A stretch of DNA of 64,000 nucleotides. Origin: Polyporus tsugae. Its lineage: Eukaryota; Basidiomycota; Agaricomycetes; Polyporales; Polyporaceae. The notes below the pieces were generated by a model. The model made no database searches. It worked only from the letters and a program-made list of their open reading frames with translations, and had not been told where the DNA came from. Location of the stretch: assembly GCA_024305745.1 (NCBI GenBank), contig JAHRBS010000004.1:5022001-5086000 (forward strand). Direction: 5' to 3'. Positions 10,991 through 21,326 of the stretch are shown piece by piece. A program made the translations under genes and the position numbers. The stretch's first letter is position 1. Each line of letters opens with the position of its first letter.

Positions 10991-13900
10991 CTAAGTCTTC
11001 TTGAGAGGGCCAGGCGCCTCTGCGTGCGTTGAATGGAATTTCTGCACAAGTTGTGGCGCATTTGCAAGGTCTACTGCATCCTCCCAGCTGTCGTGTTCAG
11101 GGCCCCAACCCTTCCAGTGCACGAGGTACTGCAGTTTCTTCCACCGCCCATACCGCCGTGACTCCAACACTTCCTCCACTTCGTACTCTTCCTCCCCCTC
11201 CACCTCAATTGCTGCTGGCTCTGCCGGGTGACGGCCAGGGAGTTGACTCTCCTTGTGTGGAAGCAAGAGAGAAATGTGGAATACTGGGTGGATTACAAGG
11301 TCCTTAGGGAGTCTAAGCTCGTAAGCTAGATTGCCCACCCTGTGTACAACCGGATACGGGCCAGTGTACCGATCCACCAGTTTCCGAGAGACTCCAGGAA
11401 CGTGGAAGTTCCTCGTGTCGAGCCGCACCTTCTGGCCTTCCTTGAACTCTGGAGCGTCACGGACATACCGATCATAGTACTCCTTCATCCGCTCAGCTGC
11501 CAGAGTCAAGGCCGCGGTTGCATCCTCTCGTGCCTGTCGCAACTCCTCTCGATGTTCATCAGCTGCAGGCACCGCCGTAGGCAACATCGGAATATGGAAC
11601 TGGGGTTCAGAGCCGTACATGAGGTAGAATGGCGAGTAACCCATTGACGAGTGCTGGTGCGAGTTAAAGGCGAACTCTGCAATCGGCAGCCACTTGACCC
11701 AGTCATTGCGGCGCCGTGAGCAGAACATACGAAGGTACGCCTCTATCTCCTGGTTCCATCGTTCTGATTGCCCATCCATCTGAGGGTGGTAGGCTGTGGA
11801 CATTGCACTTTCTATGCCGAGTCCCTTGAGCACGGCACAGAAGAGTTTGCTTGAGAACTGGGGCCCACGATCAGAGATGATCTTCCGTGGCAGCCCGTGA
11901 AGATGAAAATGTTCTTGGATGAAGTTGTCAGCAGCTCCTTCTGCATCGATCTTCTTAGTGCAAGGAATAAGATGTATCATCTTTCCATGCCGATCAGCGA
12001 TGAGCTGAAGCGCGTTGTATCCATCCACCTCTGGGAGTCCAGTGATGAAGTTGCACGTCACAACCTGGCTCGGGCCATCAGGGATTTCGTTTGGTTGAAG
12101 TGGACCGTGTGGTTTGGCATGTGAACCCTTGCTGTGGCGACAGGTGTCGCAGGTCTCAACGTAATCCTTAATGAACTTTGCCATGCCCGGCCACCAGTAG
12201 TTTCGCGTGACCAACTCCAACGTCTTTGACTGCCCAGGGTGTCCAGCAGGCGGGAGGTTGTGGTGGATGCGTACAATCTCAGCACACAGTGCGTCGTCCT
12301 TGGGGACATAGACTTTGCCTCGGTACAGTAGCAGGCCTTGCTCACTGTTCCAGTCCACCAAGTCGTTCTGAAGACACGCTGGTCCAAGCTTGTCCAGCTT
12401 ACTGAGTGCCTCCACAACCTCCTGTTCGCATTCTCCACGCTCACAGATACGCCAAAGCAGTGCCTTCTCTGGAACCACCGATAGGTGCCCTCTCTTGGCT
12501 GCCAATACCTGGAATTGTTCTGGCTGCAACAAGACTTGACCGAGATTGTCGTCTGCATCCTTGTGCTGGTGGTCGGGCCGTCTTGACAGTGCATTGGCCC
12601 TACCGTTAGACATCCCAGGCTTGTGCGAGATGACAAAGTCGAATCGTGACAGATAGAGAGCCCATTGTGCCTGCCTGCATGTGAGGTTCTGTGCTGTGCG
12701 CCAATACTCGAGGTTCTTGTGGTCTGACTGGATTTCGAACACACTGGGGAGACCCTCGAGATAGTGACACCAGGCCTGCAGGGCACAAATGATGGCGAGC
12801 ATCTCCTTGTCGTAGATCTCATAGTTGCGTTCAGCGTCGTTCATCGACTCGGAGTGAAAAGCGACGGGGTGCCATTTGCCATCTTCCCCCTCCTGAGACA
12901 GAACCATGCCTGTAGCGAAGCGAGATGCGTCGACTTCAATGCGGGTGTTGCAGTCTGGATCATAGATCGTTAGGACAGGGCTTTTGGTGAAGCAACGCTT
13001 GAGCTTGTTAAAGGCAGACTGCTCTTTGTCTCCCCATTGCCATGGTGCATTGCCCGTGAGGCGATCCAAGAGTTTGCAGATGGCACTAAAGTCCTTTATG
13101 AACCGCCAATAGAAGTTTGCGAAACCACGGAACTTCCATACGTCTGTGGCATTCTGAGGGACAGGCCAATCTGCAATACCCTTCACCTTCACCGGGTCCA
13201 TTTCTACACAGTTCTCCGAGACGAGTACACCAAGGTATTCCACCTTAGGTTGTTCTAACTTGCACTTCTCTGGCTTGCAGAACAGATCATTCTCCTTAAG
13301 ACGTTTCAGGACCTTGCGCACCAATGTGCGATGTTCCTCGAGACTGTCGGTGAATATGAGGATGTCATTGAGGTAGATAGTGACTTTGCCGAGTATGATG
13401 AGGTCCTTGAAGATGTCGTTCATAAGCGCAGAGAATGTGCTGGGTGAATTGGCTAGCCCAAAGAACATAATGTTTGGCTCGAACAGCCCTCGATTGGTCA
13501 CAAAGGCAGTCTTCCACTCATCGCCGGCCTTAACCCGCATGTTGTTGTACCCCCAGCGAATATCGAGCTTTGTGAAGTACTTGGCCTTCTTGAGTCGATC
13601 CATCAGATCCGATACCAATGGCAGTGGGTAATGGTTCTTAATGGTGATCTTGTTGAGTCGCCGATAGTCCTGGACTGGACATAAGTTACCATCCTTCTTC
13701 TTGACAAAGAAGAACAGCGACAACATCGGTGACTTTGACTCTTGAATATAGCCTTTGGCCAAGTTCTTAGCGAGAAACTTGTCAAGCTCTCCTTGTTTGC
13801 TGGGCGATAGGGGGTACACACAGGAATGGAACATCTTTGCATCGGGCACAAGCTCTATTGCATGGTCATAGGGTCCGTGTTCTGGCAAACGTTCGGATGC

Positions 13901-14596
13901 CTCCTTCGAGAACACATGCAAGTATTCATGATAGTGCTCAGGTATGGTCTCTTTGACGGGGCGGACTTCCTTCTTCTGGTACTCTTGCTCAGCGAGTTGT
14001 TGTGAATATGTGTACGTCGCTGAAGCAAACAGTTGTGGAGCACCATAAAGGCGTTGTCCGTCCTCCCGTGCATCGAGAAGAGACGTCTCAGTTCCATCCC
14101 ACCATGGCAGGAATCCTGGCGGCCAGGGCCTATCCTCCTCCTTCTCCTCAGTCATCACGGCCACACACACCCTTCCAACCTTCCTAACCTTCTTTGCCCA
14201 TTGAGGATCGTGGCGCGCCATAAGCCGTACCTCTGTATCACGCGCTTTGGTCTCGACAGGTTCAGAGGTTCTCTGGTTAGCCGGGCATGTCTCTGGACAT
14301 CTCGACAGGCACAGCAAGCCACATTCCCAGTCTACTTCAGGGTTGTGCTCGTGTAGCCAGTCCAGGCCGATGATGACATCCTCTTCTCCTATATCTGTCA
14401 CTAGAAAGACCACCTTCTCCCTGTGGTCTCCGATTGCCATATCCAACACGGCAACCTTTGTGATCGTACCATCACGGTTCTCTGAACCGTTGATGTTGTA
14501 CAGAGGAATTGGCCTTGCCAACTTCCTCATGGTAACCCTATTCTGTTCTACGAATTGTTTATGTAGGAACTTAGTAGTAGCACCATTATCTACCAT
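10991..14596 (-). CDS. pol: gypsy pol: protease-RT-RNase H-integrase-chromodomain, open but with altered catalytic sites
   Basis: An open frame of 1201 codons; the same frame is open further upstream to about 14704, just after the gag stop at 14755, so pol lies in a different frame from gag. Protease: VDNGATTKF near residue 2, where the family has D-S-G-A. RT: LDIRWGYNN, then IYLNDILIF near residue 410, so the YxDD dyad reads Y-L-N-D (AAT at 13367-13369). RNase H: IEVDASRF and DKEMLAI. Integrase: an HHCC zinc motif around residue 770, then CNFITGLP near residue 849, where Asp is expected (AAC at 12050-12052); SDRGPQF and GQSERWNQE are intact. A chromodomain (YLVHWKGWGPEHDSWE) ends the protein and would target heterochromatin. 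The frame is open for 3.6 kb, yet RT and integrase should be inactive. Confidence 0.92.
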   Translation of the reverse strand: MVDNGATTKFLHKQFVEQNRVTMRKLARPIPLYNINGSENRDGTITKVAVLDMAIGDHREKVVFLVTDIGEEDVIIGLDWLHEHNPEVDWECGLLCLSRCPETCPANQRTSEPVETKARDTEVRLMARHDPQWAKKVRKVGRVCVAVMTEEKEEDRPWPPGFLPWWDGTETSLLDAREDGQRLYGAPQLFASATYTYSQQLAEQEYQKKEVRPVKETIPEHYHEYLHVFSKEASERLPEHGPYDHAIELVPDAKMFHSCVYPLSPSKQGELDKFLAKNLAKGYIQESKSPMLSLFFFVKKKDGNLCPVQDYRRLNKITIKNHYPLPLVSDLMDRLKKAKYFTKLDIRWGYNNMRVKAGDEWKTAFVTNRGLFEPNIMFFGLANSPSTFSALMNDIFKDLIILGKVTIYLNDILIFTDSLEEHRTLVRKVLKRLKENDLFCKPEKCKLEQPKVEYLGVLVSENCVEMDPVKVKGIADWPVPQNATDVWKFRGFANFYWRFIKDFSAICKLLDRLTGNAPWQWGDKEQSAFNKLKRCFTKSPVLTIYDPDCNTRIEVDASRFATGMVLSQEGEDGKWHPVAFHSESMNDAERNYEIYDKEMLAIICALQAWCHYLEGLPSVFEIQSDHKNLEYWRTAQNLTCRQAQWALYLSRFDFVISHKPGMSNGRANALSRRPDHQHKDADDNLGQVLLQPEQFQVLAAKRGHLSVVPEKALLWRICERGECEQEVVEALSKLDKLGPACLQNDLVDWNSEQGLLLYRGKVYVPKDDALCAEIVRIHHNLPPAGHPGQSKTLELVTRNYWWPGMAKFIKDYVETCDTCRHSKGSHAKPHGPLQPNEIPDGPSQVVTCNFITGLPEVDGYNALQLIADRHGKMIHLIPCTKKIDAEGAADNFIQEHFHLHGLPRKIISDRGPQFSSKLFCAVLKGLGIESAMSTAYHPQMDGQSERWNQEIEAYLRMFCSRRRNDWVKWLPIAEFAFNSHQHSSMGYSPFYLMYGSEPQFHIPMLPTAVPAADEHREELRQAREDATAALTLAAERMKEYYDRYVRDAPEFKEGQKVRLDTRNFHVPGVSRKLVDRYTGPYPVVHRVGNLAYELRLPKDLVIHPVFHISLLLPHKESQLPGRHPAEPAAIEVEGEEEYEVEEVLESRRYGRWKKLQYLVHWKGWGPEHDSWEDAVDLANAPQLVQKFHSTHAEAPGPLKKT

Positions 14597-14754
14597 AGCT
14601 ACAATGTCCTTATGTCGCTGCTTGCCAATTAACTGTACCGGTATATGAAAGTGTTGACCATCGTGATTTACTTCATATACAAATGACGAACCCAGTACAG
14701 AAAATCAACTATTACTACAGGAACCAGCATGCACAGCATCCAATGCGGTTCTAA

Positions 14755-15630
14755 TCAAAAACCCTCTTTCTTATCAACCACTGTAAGGGCGGCAATCTTC
14801 TCCTCCATTGCCTTGAGCTGGGCCTTGAGTGTTGTGAGCTCGTTGGTACCAGATGAGGAAGAAGAGGCAGCCCGTTGGCCCTCGACCTTGGGCTTTGGGC
14901 AGCGGAATGCGGGATGTCCTTTCTCACCGCAGTTCCAGCACTCGCCGTCAAACTTCTTCTTGCCCGAACCAGAGGCGGCTGCCTTTTTGCCCTTCTTCTT
15001 CCATCCAAATTGCTTTGGCCGTTCCTCCTCGTGCGCGGCAAGTTGCTGATCCATCTGCAGCGCGACTTTCTGGATCTTGGCGAGGTCCGAGATGTCGTGC
15101 GCTGTGGTCGCAAGGGCGTCCTTGATCTTGTAAGGGAGTGCCATGCAGTACCATTTGCGCTTGTCCGCATCACCAAACCTGGTGCAAGCAGCGATGGCAT
15201 TGAACTGACTGGTATAGTCCTTGATAGTGCCAAGCCGATGCGAAGCCTTGCAGAGTTTGGTGAGTTCTGCGATGGCCGCTTCCTCGTCGTCTGCAGCACA
15301 GAAGTGCACCTTGAATGACCCTTCAAAGGCCGCAAAGTCCGACCACGCAACATTGCCGCTGGCCACCATGACAATGTATGGACCGGCCCACTCAGCGGCG
15401 CCACTGGTCAACTTGTTGAGGATCGTGATCCAGTGGATCTCGTGCGCAACACCTTGCGCCTCGAGAAGATCGTAGTAGATGCGGGTGTTAGCTACAAAGC
15501 AAAGCCCTTCCTGCACGAGTTTTCCATCGTACTCGTGAGGGGCAATTTGAGAGAGGAGTTTGGAAACATCGAAGGGAGCGGGCATGGCCATGGTGGAAGC
15601 AGGTGATGAGGGTGGAGAGGGACTTGGCAT
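14755..15630 (-). CDS. gag: gypsy gag with CCHC zinc knuckle
   Basis: 291 codons from ATG 15630. A retrotransposon capsid-like domain covers about residues 20-200. A Lys-rich linker follows, then one zinc knuckle CWNCGEKGHPAFRC (Cx2Cx4Hx4C) for RNA binding, a Ser-rich stretch and a short amphipathic helix at the end. The frame is open about 90 nt upstream of the chosen ATG without another ATG. gag stops at 14755-14757; pol is in another frame, with stops in all frames of the short gap, so pol expression would need frameshifting, splicing or reinitiation that I cannot resolve. Confidence 0.88.
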   Translation of the reverse strand: MPSPSPPSSPASTMAMPAPFDVSKLLSQIAPHEYDGKLVQEGLCFVANTRIYYDLLEAQGVAHEIHWITILNKLTSGAAEWAGPYIVMVASGNVAWSDFAAFEGSFKVHFCAADDEEAAIAELTKLCKASHRLGTIKDYTSQFNAIAACTRFGDADKRKWYCMALPYKIKDALATTAHDISDLAKIQKVALQMDQQLAAHEEERPKQFGWKKKGKKAAASGSGKKKFDGECWNCGEKGHPAFRCPKPKVEGQRAASSSSSGTNELTTLKAQLKAMEEKIAALTVVDKKEGF

Positions 15631-16525
15631 GGGTGAGGGACTACTCGGGGTGTTAAGAACAACGGTTTGTTGTGGAGGGGTCCCTGCCAGAGAGGGTGTG
15701 GGTGGGGGGTTGGATGTTTATCGTGCAATACGGTCGCTGGCTAGCGCAAGTGCTTGGCCAAGTGGAATGGATCCCAATGAGGGTGATCCGCTGGGAGTGG
15801 AGATACAACTAGGAGCACAGCTAGGGGGACGTGTGCCTGGTCGGCTGATTGCAGCAGCAGAGGCTGCTCATGGAAGGCGGTTGGTGGGGATTCTGGGTCG
15901 TGACTGCGTGATGAGATTGTTCTGCTCTGGGGCGGTTGAGACAAAACTGGGATATTGAGACCAGCTTTCCTCGTCCTAGTCAAAGGTATTCGACCAGTTG
16001 GGGCAGGGTTGTTGTTCACAGATGTACCACCGTGAGTCTAACTCGTTCCAATGCTGGTCTTTGACCGCGACGACATGGAAGACGTGCCCATATGTACTGC
16101 AGCTCACCAGGTTGTTGGAACTCGCTTCCTATCCAAGGAACAGAGACGGCAGGTGCACAATCCAACACTGTCTGCTCAGCCTCCTCGGCCTATTGCTGTG
16201 TCTTAACCACAAGGGACATGAGCCCAGGGGTGTCCTGCCTTGGCTTTGTTTTGCCGCCTTTCTCTAGCCTCCCACACCGTGAGGTGGACCACTTCTGTCA
16301 GTGCTGGGGTCTTGGGTTAGGAGCTTTCCGCGCACTGTACCACTAAAAGTGGCAAGCCTCGAGTTGAATCAAGACCATGTCCGATGGTGTGACTAGAGCG
16401 CGCACTACGCTAGGCCAACACAGAGGGTCTGAGTGCATACCGTACGAGGGGAAAGGGGAATGATAAATGTGTGTAAACTCCTGGGGGAAAAGTGCGCTGG
16501 TGCTCGTGGAGAAGTTTCGACCTAA
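15631..16525 (-). other. leader between 5' LTR and gag of chromovirus A
   Basis: About 0.9 kb, unusually long for this group. It holds a minus-strand open frame of 92 codons (15741-16019) with no recognisable motif, which may be chance. Next to the 5' LTR the minus strand reads TTAGGTCGAAAC, the presumed primer-binding region; almost the same sequence follows the LTR of element E. Confidence 0.55.
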
Positions 16526-16971
16526 TGTTACGACTGAGCGTCGAGCAAGGATCAGGGATACGTACGAGACGAGCAGGAGCGCCGACAAGCACTTGTGCAG
16601 CAAGAGCGGAGCAAGGCTCAATGGTCAGGGCTGGAGACAAGATGTATTGAGTAAGTAGTTGTCTACAAGCGAAATACAGCGAGGCTTACCTGGAGACAAG
16701 AGGTTGAAACTGAGGTCTCCAGGCAGCGAAGTACAGGTCCTTATATACGTATAGAGGACAATGGGAACCCAGGGACAATAGGTAACTATGGACACGGGTG
16801 AACAATAGAAATGGAACAATAGTGATGACGGACAATAAGGAGCTATTGTGCTAGAGAACAAAGGACGAGATACAATGCAATGGAGAACAATAAGTACGAC
16901 GTGAGAAGTAGATTGTCCGGAAAAGGAGACTAAGGCGCTGGTGGCAGGCGCCAAATAGAACGTTCATGACA
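16526..16971 (-). repeat. LTR of chromovirus A (5' LTR in element orientation)
   Basis: 446 bp, the partner of 10513-10958. Its plus-strand right end (CATGACA) abuts copia reverse-transcriptase coding sequence with no spacer. Confidence 0.93.
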
Positions 16972-18228
16972 TTGCTCGCTACTCTTGAGCAGTGGTACAT
17001 CACTGGACTTGATGTTCGGAATGCCTATCTCTATGGCAAACTCGACAAGGAGATCTACATGGAGCAGCCTGAGGGCTTCAAAGCCAATGGCCACGAGAAC
17101 AAAGTCTTCCGGCTACAACGTGCTCTGTACGGACTCAAACAAGCAGGCCTCGCCCAGTGGTGAGCCCTTAGCGAGTCAATGACGCTGCTGGGCTTCAAAC
17201 ACCTAAGCGCGGATGCCGGACTGTACATCTACAAATGGGCAGACGGTGCCATTGTGCTTGTCATTGTCTATGTAGATGATGCACTTTTCTGTGGTCCAGT
17301 CAAGGCCCTCGTCGATGAACTCAAGGCCAAATTCATGGCCAAGTGGGAATGTCGAGATCTTGATAATGCGAAGGAGTTCCTATGCATGCGCATTTGAAGG
17401 GATGACAGCAAGATCCACATTGATCAATGCGCCTACCTTGAAAAGGTGCTGCAGCATTGCGGAATGGAGAATGCCAAGTCAGCACCAACTCCACTTCCAG
17501 CCGGATATCACCCCACTCCAAGTGTGTCGCAAGCCAACTCAGCACTGCGCTCGTGATTCCAAATTGTTATTGGGTCGCTTCTCTACATTATGCTGGGTAC
17601 GAGACCTGACATTGCTTTTGCTGTGACCAAACTCTCACAGTTTGCATCAAACCCCTCCCAAGAGCACCTTGATAGAGCGCTGTATATCTGCCGCTACCTC
17701 ATTGGAACCAAAAATTACTCTTTGGTTTACAATGGTGCATCTGGATCGGGACTCACAGCATGTGTTGACTCAGACTGGGCTTCAGACCCCACCACTCAAC
17801 GATCCCAGACAGGATTTTTCCTGAAACTGGCAAACGGGATCTTCAGTTGGCAGTCGCATGCGCAAAAGACAATTGCACACTTGTCAACTGAGGCTGAGTA
17901 CATGGCGCTCAGTGATTGTAGCCACCAAGTAGTCTGGGTTCACAACTTATTTGAAGAACTCAACTATGTACTCAATCCTATCCCAATTTGCGGTGATAGC
18001 CAGGGCGCTCTCTTCATTGCATCAAATGTTGTGACCGAGGGTCGCATCAAGCACATTGACGTCAAGTACCACTACATCCGTGAAGTGATCGAGAAGAAGT
18101 ACATTGAAGTATTCTTCATTGACGGCAATGACAATCCCACAGACCTGTTCACCAAGAACTTGGGACGTGTCAAGTTCCTCAAGTTCAGGTCAAGGCTTGG
18201 ACTTGAATTCTATAACACAGCATACTAA
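16972..18228 (+). pseudogene. pol: copia-type pol remnant (RT and RNase H)
   Basis: The remnant starts mid-RT (LATLEQWYITGLDVRNAYLY) at the edge of the gypsy LTR and runs to the normal copia C-terminus. RT motif YVDDALF is intact at 17269-17280. RNase H shows CVDSDWASDP and STEAEYMALSD, and the typical ending KHIDVKYHYIREV is present. In-frame stops are TGA at 17161-17163 (expected Trp), 17395-17397 and 17554-17556 (both where Arg is usual). There is no frameshift. The 5' half (gag, protease, integrase) is missing, so it cannot be autonomous. Confidence 0.88.
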
Positions 18229-18313
18229 GTGTGTAACACCTTAGGATTCCCTGGCTGCATATTTGCGCCAACCTACACTAGCGCATCTCTATGTGCTGCT
18301 CAGCAAGGGGGAG

Positions 18314-18675
18314 TGTTGAACTGGTGCTAAGCCACCAGTGCGGCCATCGTGCCCGAGTCCCAGTTTTGATGTCACCTGTCATGGAGAGTAAGGTTTACCG
18401 GAAGTCCGTTCTGAAGGCCGGACACTTATTAAGCACCCTGTTGCCATTTATGGTACACCTACTGGACGACTGTCCAGTACCACGCAGTACTCACTGCTGT
18501 GATCACATGTATGCTTATATAACTCTGTAGCAGTACGAGTATATATACCAGCTCTGTACGAGCTGGGCAATAGATCACTTTCTGCCTCTTACCACAACTA
18601 TCGTGCTACCAGAAACCCCTTTGACAGGTGAGTTGAATACGGAGCGCACCACTGCGTGGGGCTGCCACTTCAACA
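18314..18675 (+). repeat. single 3' LTR of the copia remnant
   Basis: 362 bp from TGTTGAACTGG to CCACTTCAACA, with short inverted ends TGTTGAA/TTCAACA. It is preceded by the polypurine tract AAGGGGGAG. A TATA-like region and a pyrimidine-rich 3' half fit a promoter-bearing LTR. No partner LTR is present in the window. It ends exactly where the palindrome begins. Confidence 0.85.
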
Positions 18676-19620
18676 CCAGTCTGCATTCTGGCGTCCTGTA
18701 GATGTGACTGGGGTTGTTTCGGACAATGATGCAGGGGTTAACAGGGGCCCAGTGATCAACTGGCGAGAAACTGTAACCAGGTCAGACGACACATAGATGC
18801 TAAAGTGAATGGAGGCTTACCGAAGGTGTTGAGTGAAAGTGTACTCATTATGGGAAAGGCGTGTGTACTCTACTGCCTTTTCCCAGTAGTCCTGGCTAGC
18901 GAGATTGACTTCAGGCTCGCCATTGTCAATCTGGCGGTTTTGACCATACTGGATGAGTACAGCAACAGGGACGGTGCGTATGAACTCTGGAAGTGCTTTG
19001 TAGGCTTCAGGGGTGCGGGACAACCAGGTATGGTAGTGTTTGATGAGTGTGTCATTGAGGGCGATCATCTGCTTCATTGTAATATCATGCTCGACCTTGT
19101 CGCTGGCAAATACACCTTGCGTGAGTTGCGCAGAGGCACAGCATGTGCATGTGCGCCGACAATGTATGTCCCATAGTCGGGTGTATTTGCCAGCGACAAG
19201 GTCGAGCATGATATTACAATGAAGCAGATGATCGCCCTCAATGACACACTCATCAAACACTACCATACCTGGTTGTCCCGCACCCCTGAAGCCTACAAAG
19301 CACTTCCAGAGTTCATACGCACCGTCCCTGTTGCTGTACTCATCCAGTATGGTCAAAACCGCCAGATTGACAATGGCGAGCCTGAAGTCAATCTCGCTAG
19401 CCAGGACTACTGGGAAAAGGCAGTAGAGTACACACGCCTTTCCCATAATGAGTACACTTTCACTCAACACCTTCGGTAAGCCTCCATTCACTTTAGCATC
19501 TATGTGTCGTCTGACCTGGTTACAGTTTCTCGCCAGTTGATCACTGGGCCCCTGTTAACCCCTACATCATCGTCCGAAACAACCCCAGTCACATCTACAG
19601 GATGCCAGAATGCAGACCGG
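18676..19620. repeat. palindrome, 441-bp arms, 63-nt loop
   Basis: The left arm 18676-19116 is the reverse complement of 19180-19620, equal in length, with only a few substitutions, clustered at the outer end. The arms carry the 5' part of gene G, so the same peptide (NDTLIKHYHTWLSRTPEAYK) is encoded by both strands. The minus-strand frame 18817-19491 and plus-strand frames 18805-19176 and 19219-19479 are reflections of one coding segment. The left arm abuts the copia LTR at 18675. Confidence 0.92.
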
Positions 19621-21326
19621 ATGATATCATTGCAGATCTGTCCAGATATCCACTTGTCGATGGGAACAGGGAGGACTGCCCCATATGCAACCACACTGGT
19701 CACCCAATCGCACGCCGGGTTGCGAAGTACATCAGCAAACCCAGGTGTTGCGGGCTCCTTCAGGATCTATGTGACTTGGACTCCCTGTTCAACGATCATA
19801 CACAACCTTTCTCTGACAACGAGGATGAAGATGCTTATGACCCCATCGGCGACCGCAGCCGTGGCGCATATGTCAACAATGAAGACAAGATGGGCATCCC
19901 GCATCCTCGCGCGCAGAGGCCGAAGGTCGGCATGCCTTACAACGTCTACCAGCATGCTTTCCTTTCGCATTACGGACAATGGCAGGCCAAGGGCATCATT
20001 GCCCCGCTGGTGGAGCATCTCAGACCAATTAACGAGGCGACCCGCATTCAGTCCAACGTCGGACCCATCATCGAACCCCTGTCGTCGCAGTGCTACAACA
20101 CCTTCACTCACCAGACCCAGGAGAGTGCCCGCCTTCACATCGCTTAGCGCGGTCTTCTCACAGGTACAGTCGCCGGCGCCGCATGGGCCACCACACCGAA
20201 AGCCAACATTGCATCCGATAATCTCTTCGCAGCATCCAGCTCTGTGCTCCCACATCTCCTTCTCGAGTCGCAGGTCCTGAGCATCACGGAGTCATTCCTC
20301 CGGTTCGAGAACAACATCAGGGTCCACTGTGACCGCCGCATGAAACCTCAGATGCTCACCGGGCACGCATTCTACAAGAACATCATCAAGCTGATCCTCA
20401 ATGCATACTGCGACCGCGAAGTTGTCAATGTGATCCACTCGCGCTGCCTAGTGCTCAGACCCGAGGTCAGTCTCATTTCCACCACACTCTCAGAGTGTCG
20501 AAACCTGTGTTGATAACTCTTCCCCTGCCAGGTTTACCCCAAAATCTACCTCTGGACGTTGTTCCCCATCATCAGTCTCCTCAAGTCGTTCTGGGTCTTT
20601 TACGTGCAACCGTCACTCCACGCATGGTCTGAGGACTTGCGTGGCATAGACGTCCATTCAGCTCAGCACACCGCCATCCAACGGCTCTCCCTCGCCCCCG
20701 ATCACTACGTCCTCGAGATGATCGCTATTCTCGAACACCTTCTCAACTTCTGCCACACCGGGCTGGCCAAAGCCCTCAACCACACGCTTATGAAGTGTTT
20801 ATGGCCAGCATGTGCAGTCCTCGAGGGTCTCTTCCCTTGCTTCTGACAGGGCCTCTCACTGGGCGGTATTGCTGGTACCCACCCCATCCTTAACCTCGCC
20901 AGGTGGCCACTCAATGTCAAGACAGGGAAGCCACTCTGCGCATCTGCCCCCTCTCAAGAACTCACCTATGGTCTGCCCCACCTGCAGGTAATACATCATA
21001 AGTATACTGTGCCCCCAACCTGCATCACCATCGGTGTCCACTGACCACCTGCCTTCACAGACTTACATGGCCCACTTCCACATCTGCTGCCTCCGGGCGG
21101 GCGCAGCATCCAGGAGCAACGACGAAAATTCCACGTTGGCTGTTCTGTCTGGACTCATCATGGACTCCTTTGTCACAGATGTGGTCATGCTTGTCAGAGA
21201 GGCCATCAGCGGAATCAAGACAACCCTGAAGGAGAACCCCTCGCATCCCCAGAAGAAATCGATGCTCACACGCTGCTCAAAGTTCAAGATGTGGAGCGCC
21301 ACAGAGCACCCTCTCAACTACGGCGA
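19184..21326 (+). pseudogene. unrecognised multi-exon gene G, cut by copia B
   Basis: Exons read about 19184-19475, 19526-20465, 20532-20987 and 21061-21326, with introns 19476-19525, 20466-20531 and 20988-21060, all GT..AG and phase-consistent. The product (about 640 residues visible) has a Cys/His cluster (CPICNHTGHPIARR), an acidic NEDEDAYD patch and a long helical C-terminal half; no family is recognised. Two in-frame stops, TAG 20145-20147 and TGA 20844-20846, are single-base events with no indel, the same pattern as the transposons here. The 3' end is truncated by the LTR at 21327, whose first bases supply the terminal stop. The 5' end lies inside the palindrome. It may belong to an unidentified repetitive family. 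Confidence 0.6.

Larger units (their letters stand above)
10513..16971 (-). mobile_element. Ty3/gypsy chromovirus A, full length
   Basis: Two LTRs of 446 bp bracket a leader, gag and a long pol in the order protease-RT-RNase H-integrase-chromodomain, all on the minus strand. A purine tract (AGGAGGGGGG on the minus strand, about 10960-10971) adjoins the 3' LTR. No target duplication is seen: 10508-10512 and 16972-16976 do not match, and the flanks differ in kind (PMS1 fragment on the left, copia pol on the right). The ORFs are open, but key catalytic residues are altered (see pol), so the element is probably not autonomous. Confidence 0.92.

Noticed and set aside
14755..15404. Long overlapping minus-strand frame and plus-strand frames across gag of element A
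   Set aside because: They overlap gag, which has a zinc knuckle and capsid-like sequence; the others are Arg/Ser/Pro-rich shadows.
16526..16976. Target duplication for chromovirus A
   Set aside because: Flanking pentamers differ and the flanks are of different origin.
18805..19491. Apparent separate genes on both strands with identical peptides
   Set aside because: They arise because the region is a palindrome; there is one coding segment, counted twice.
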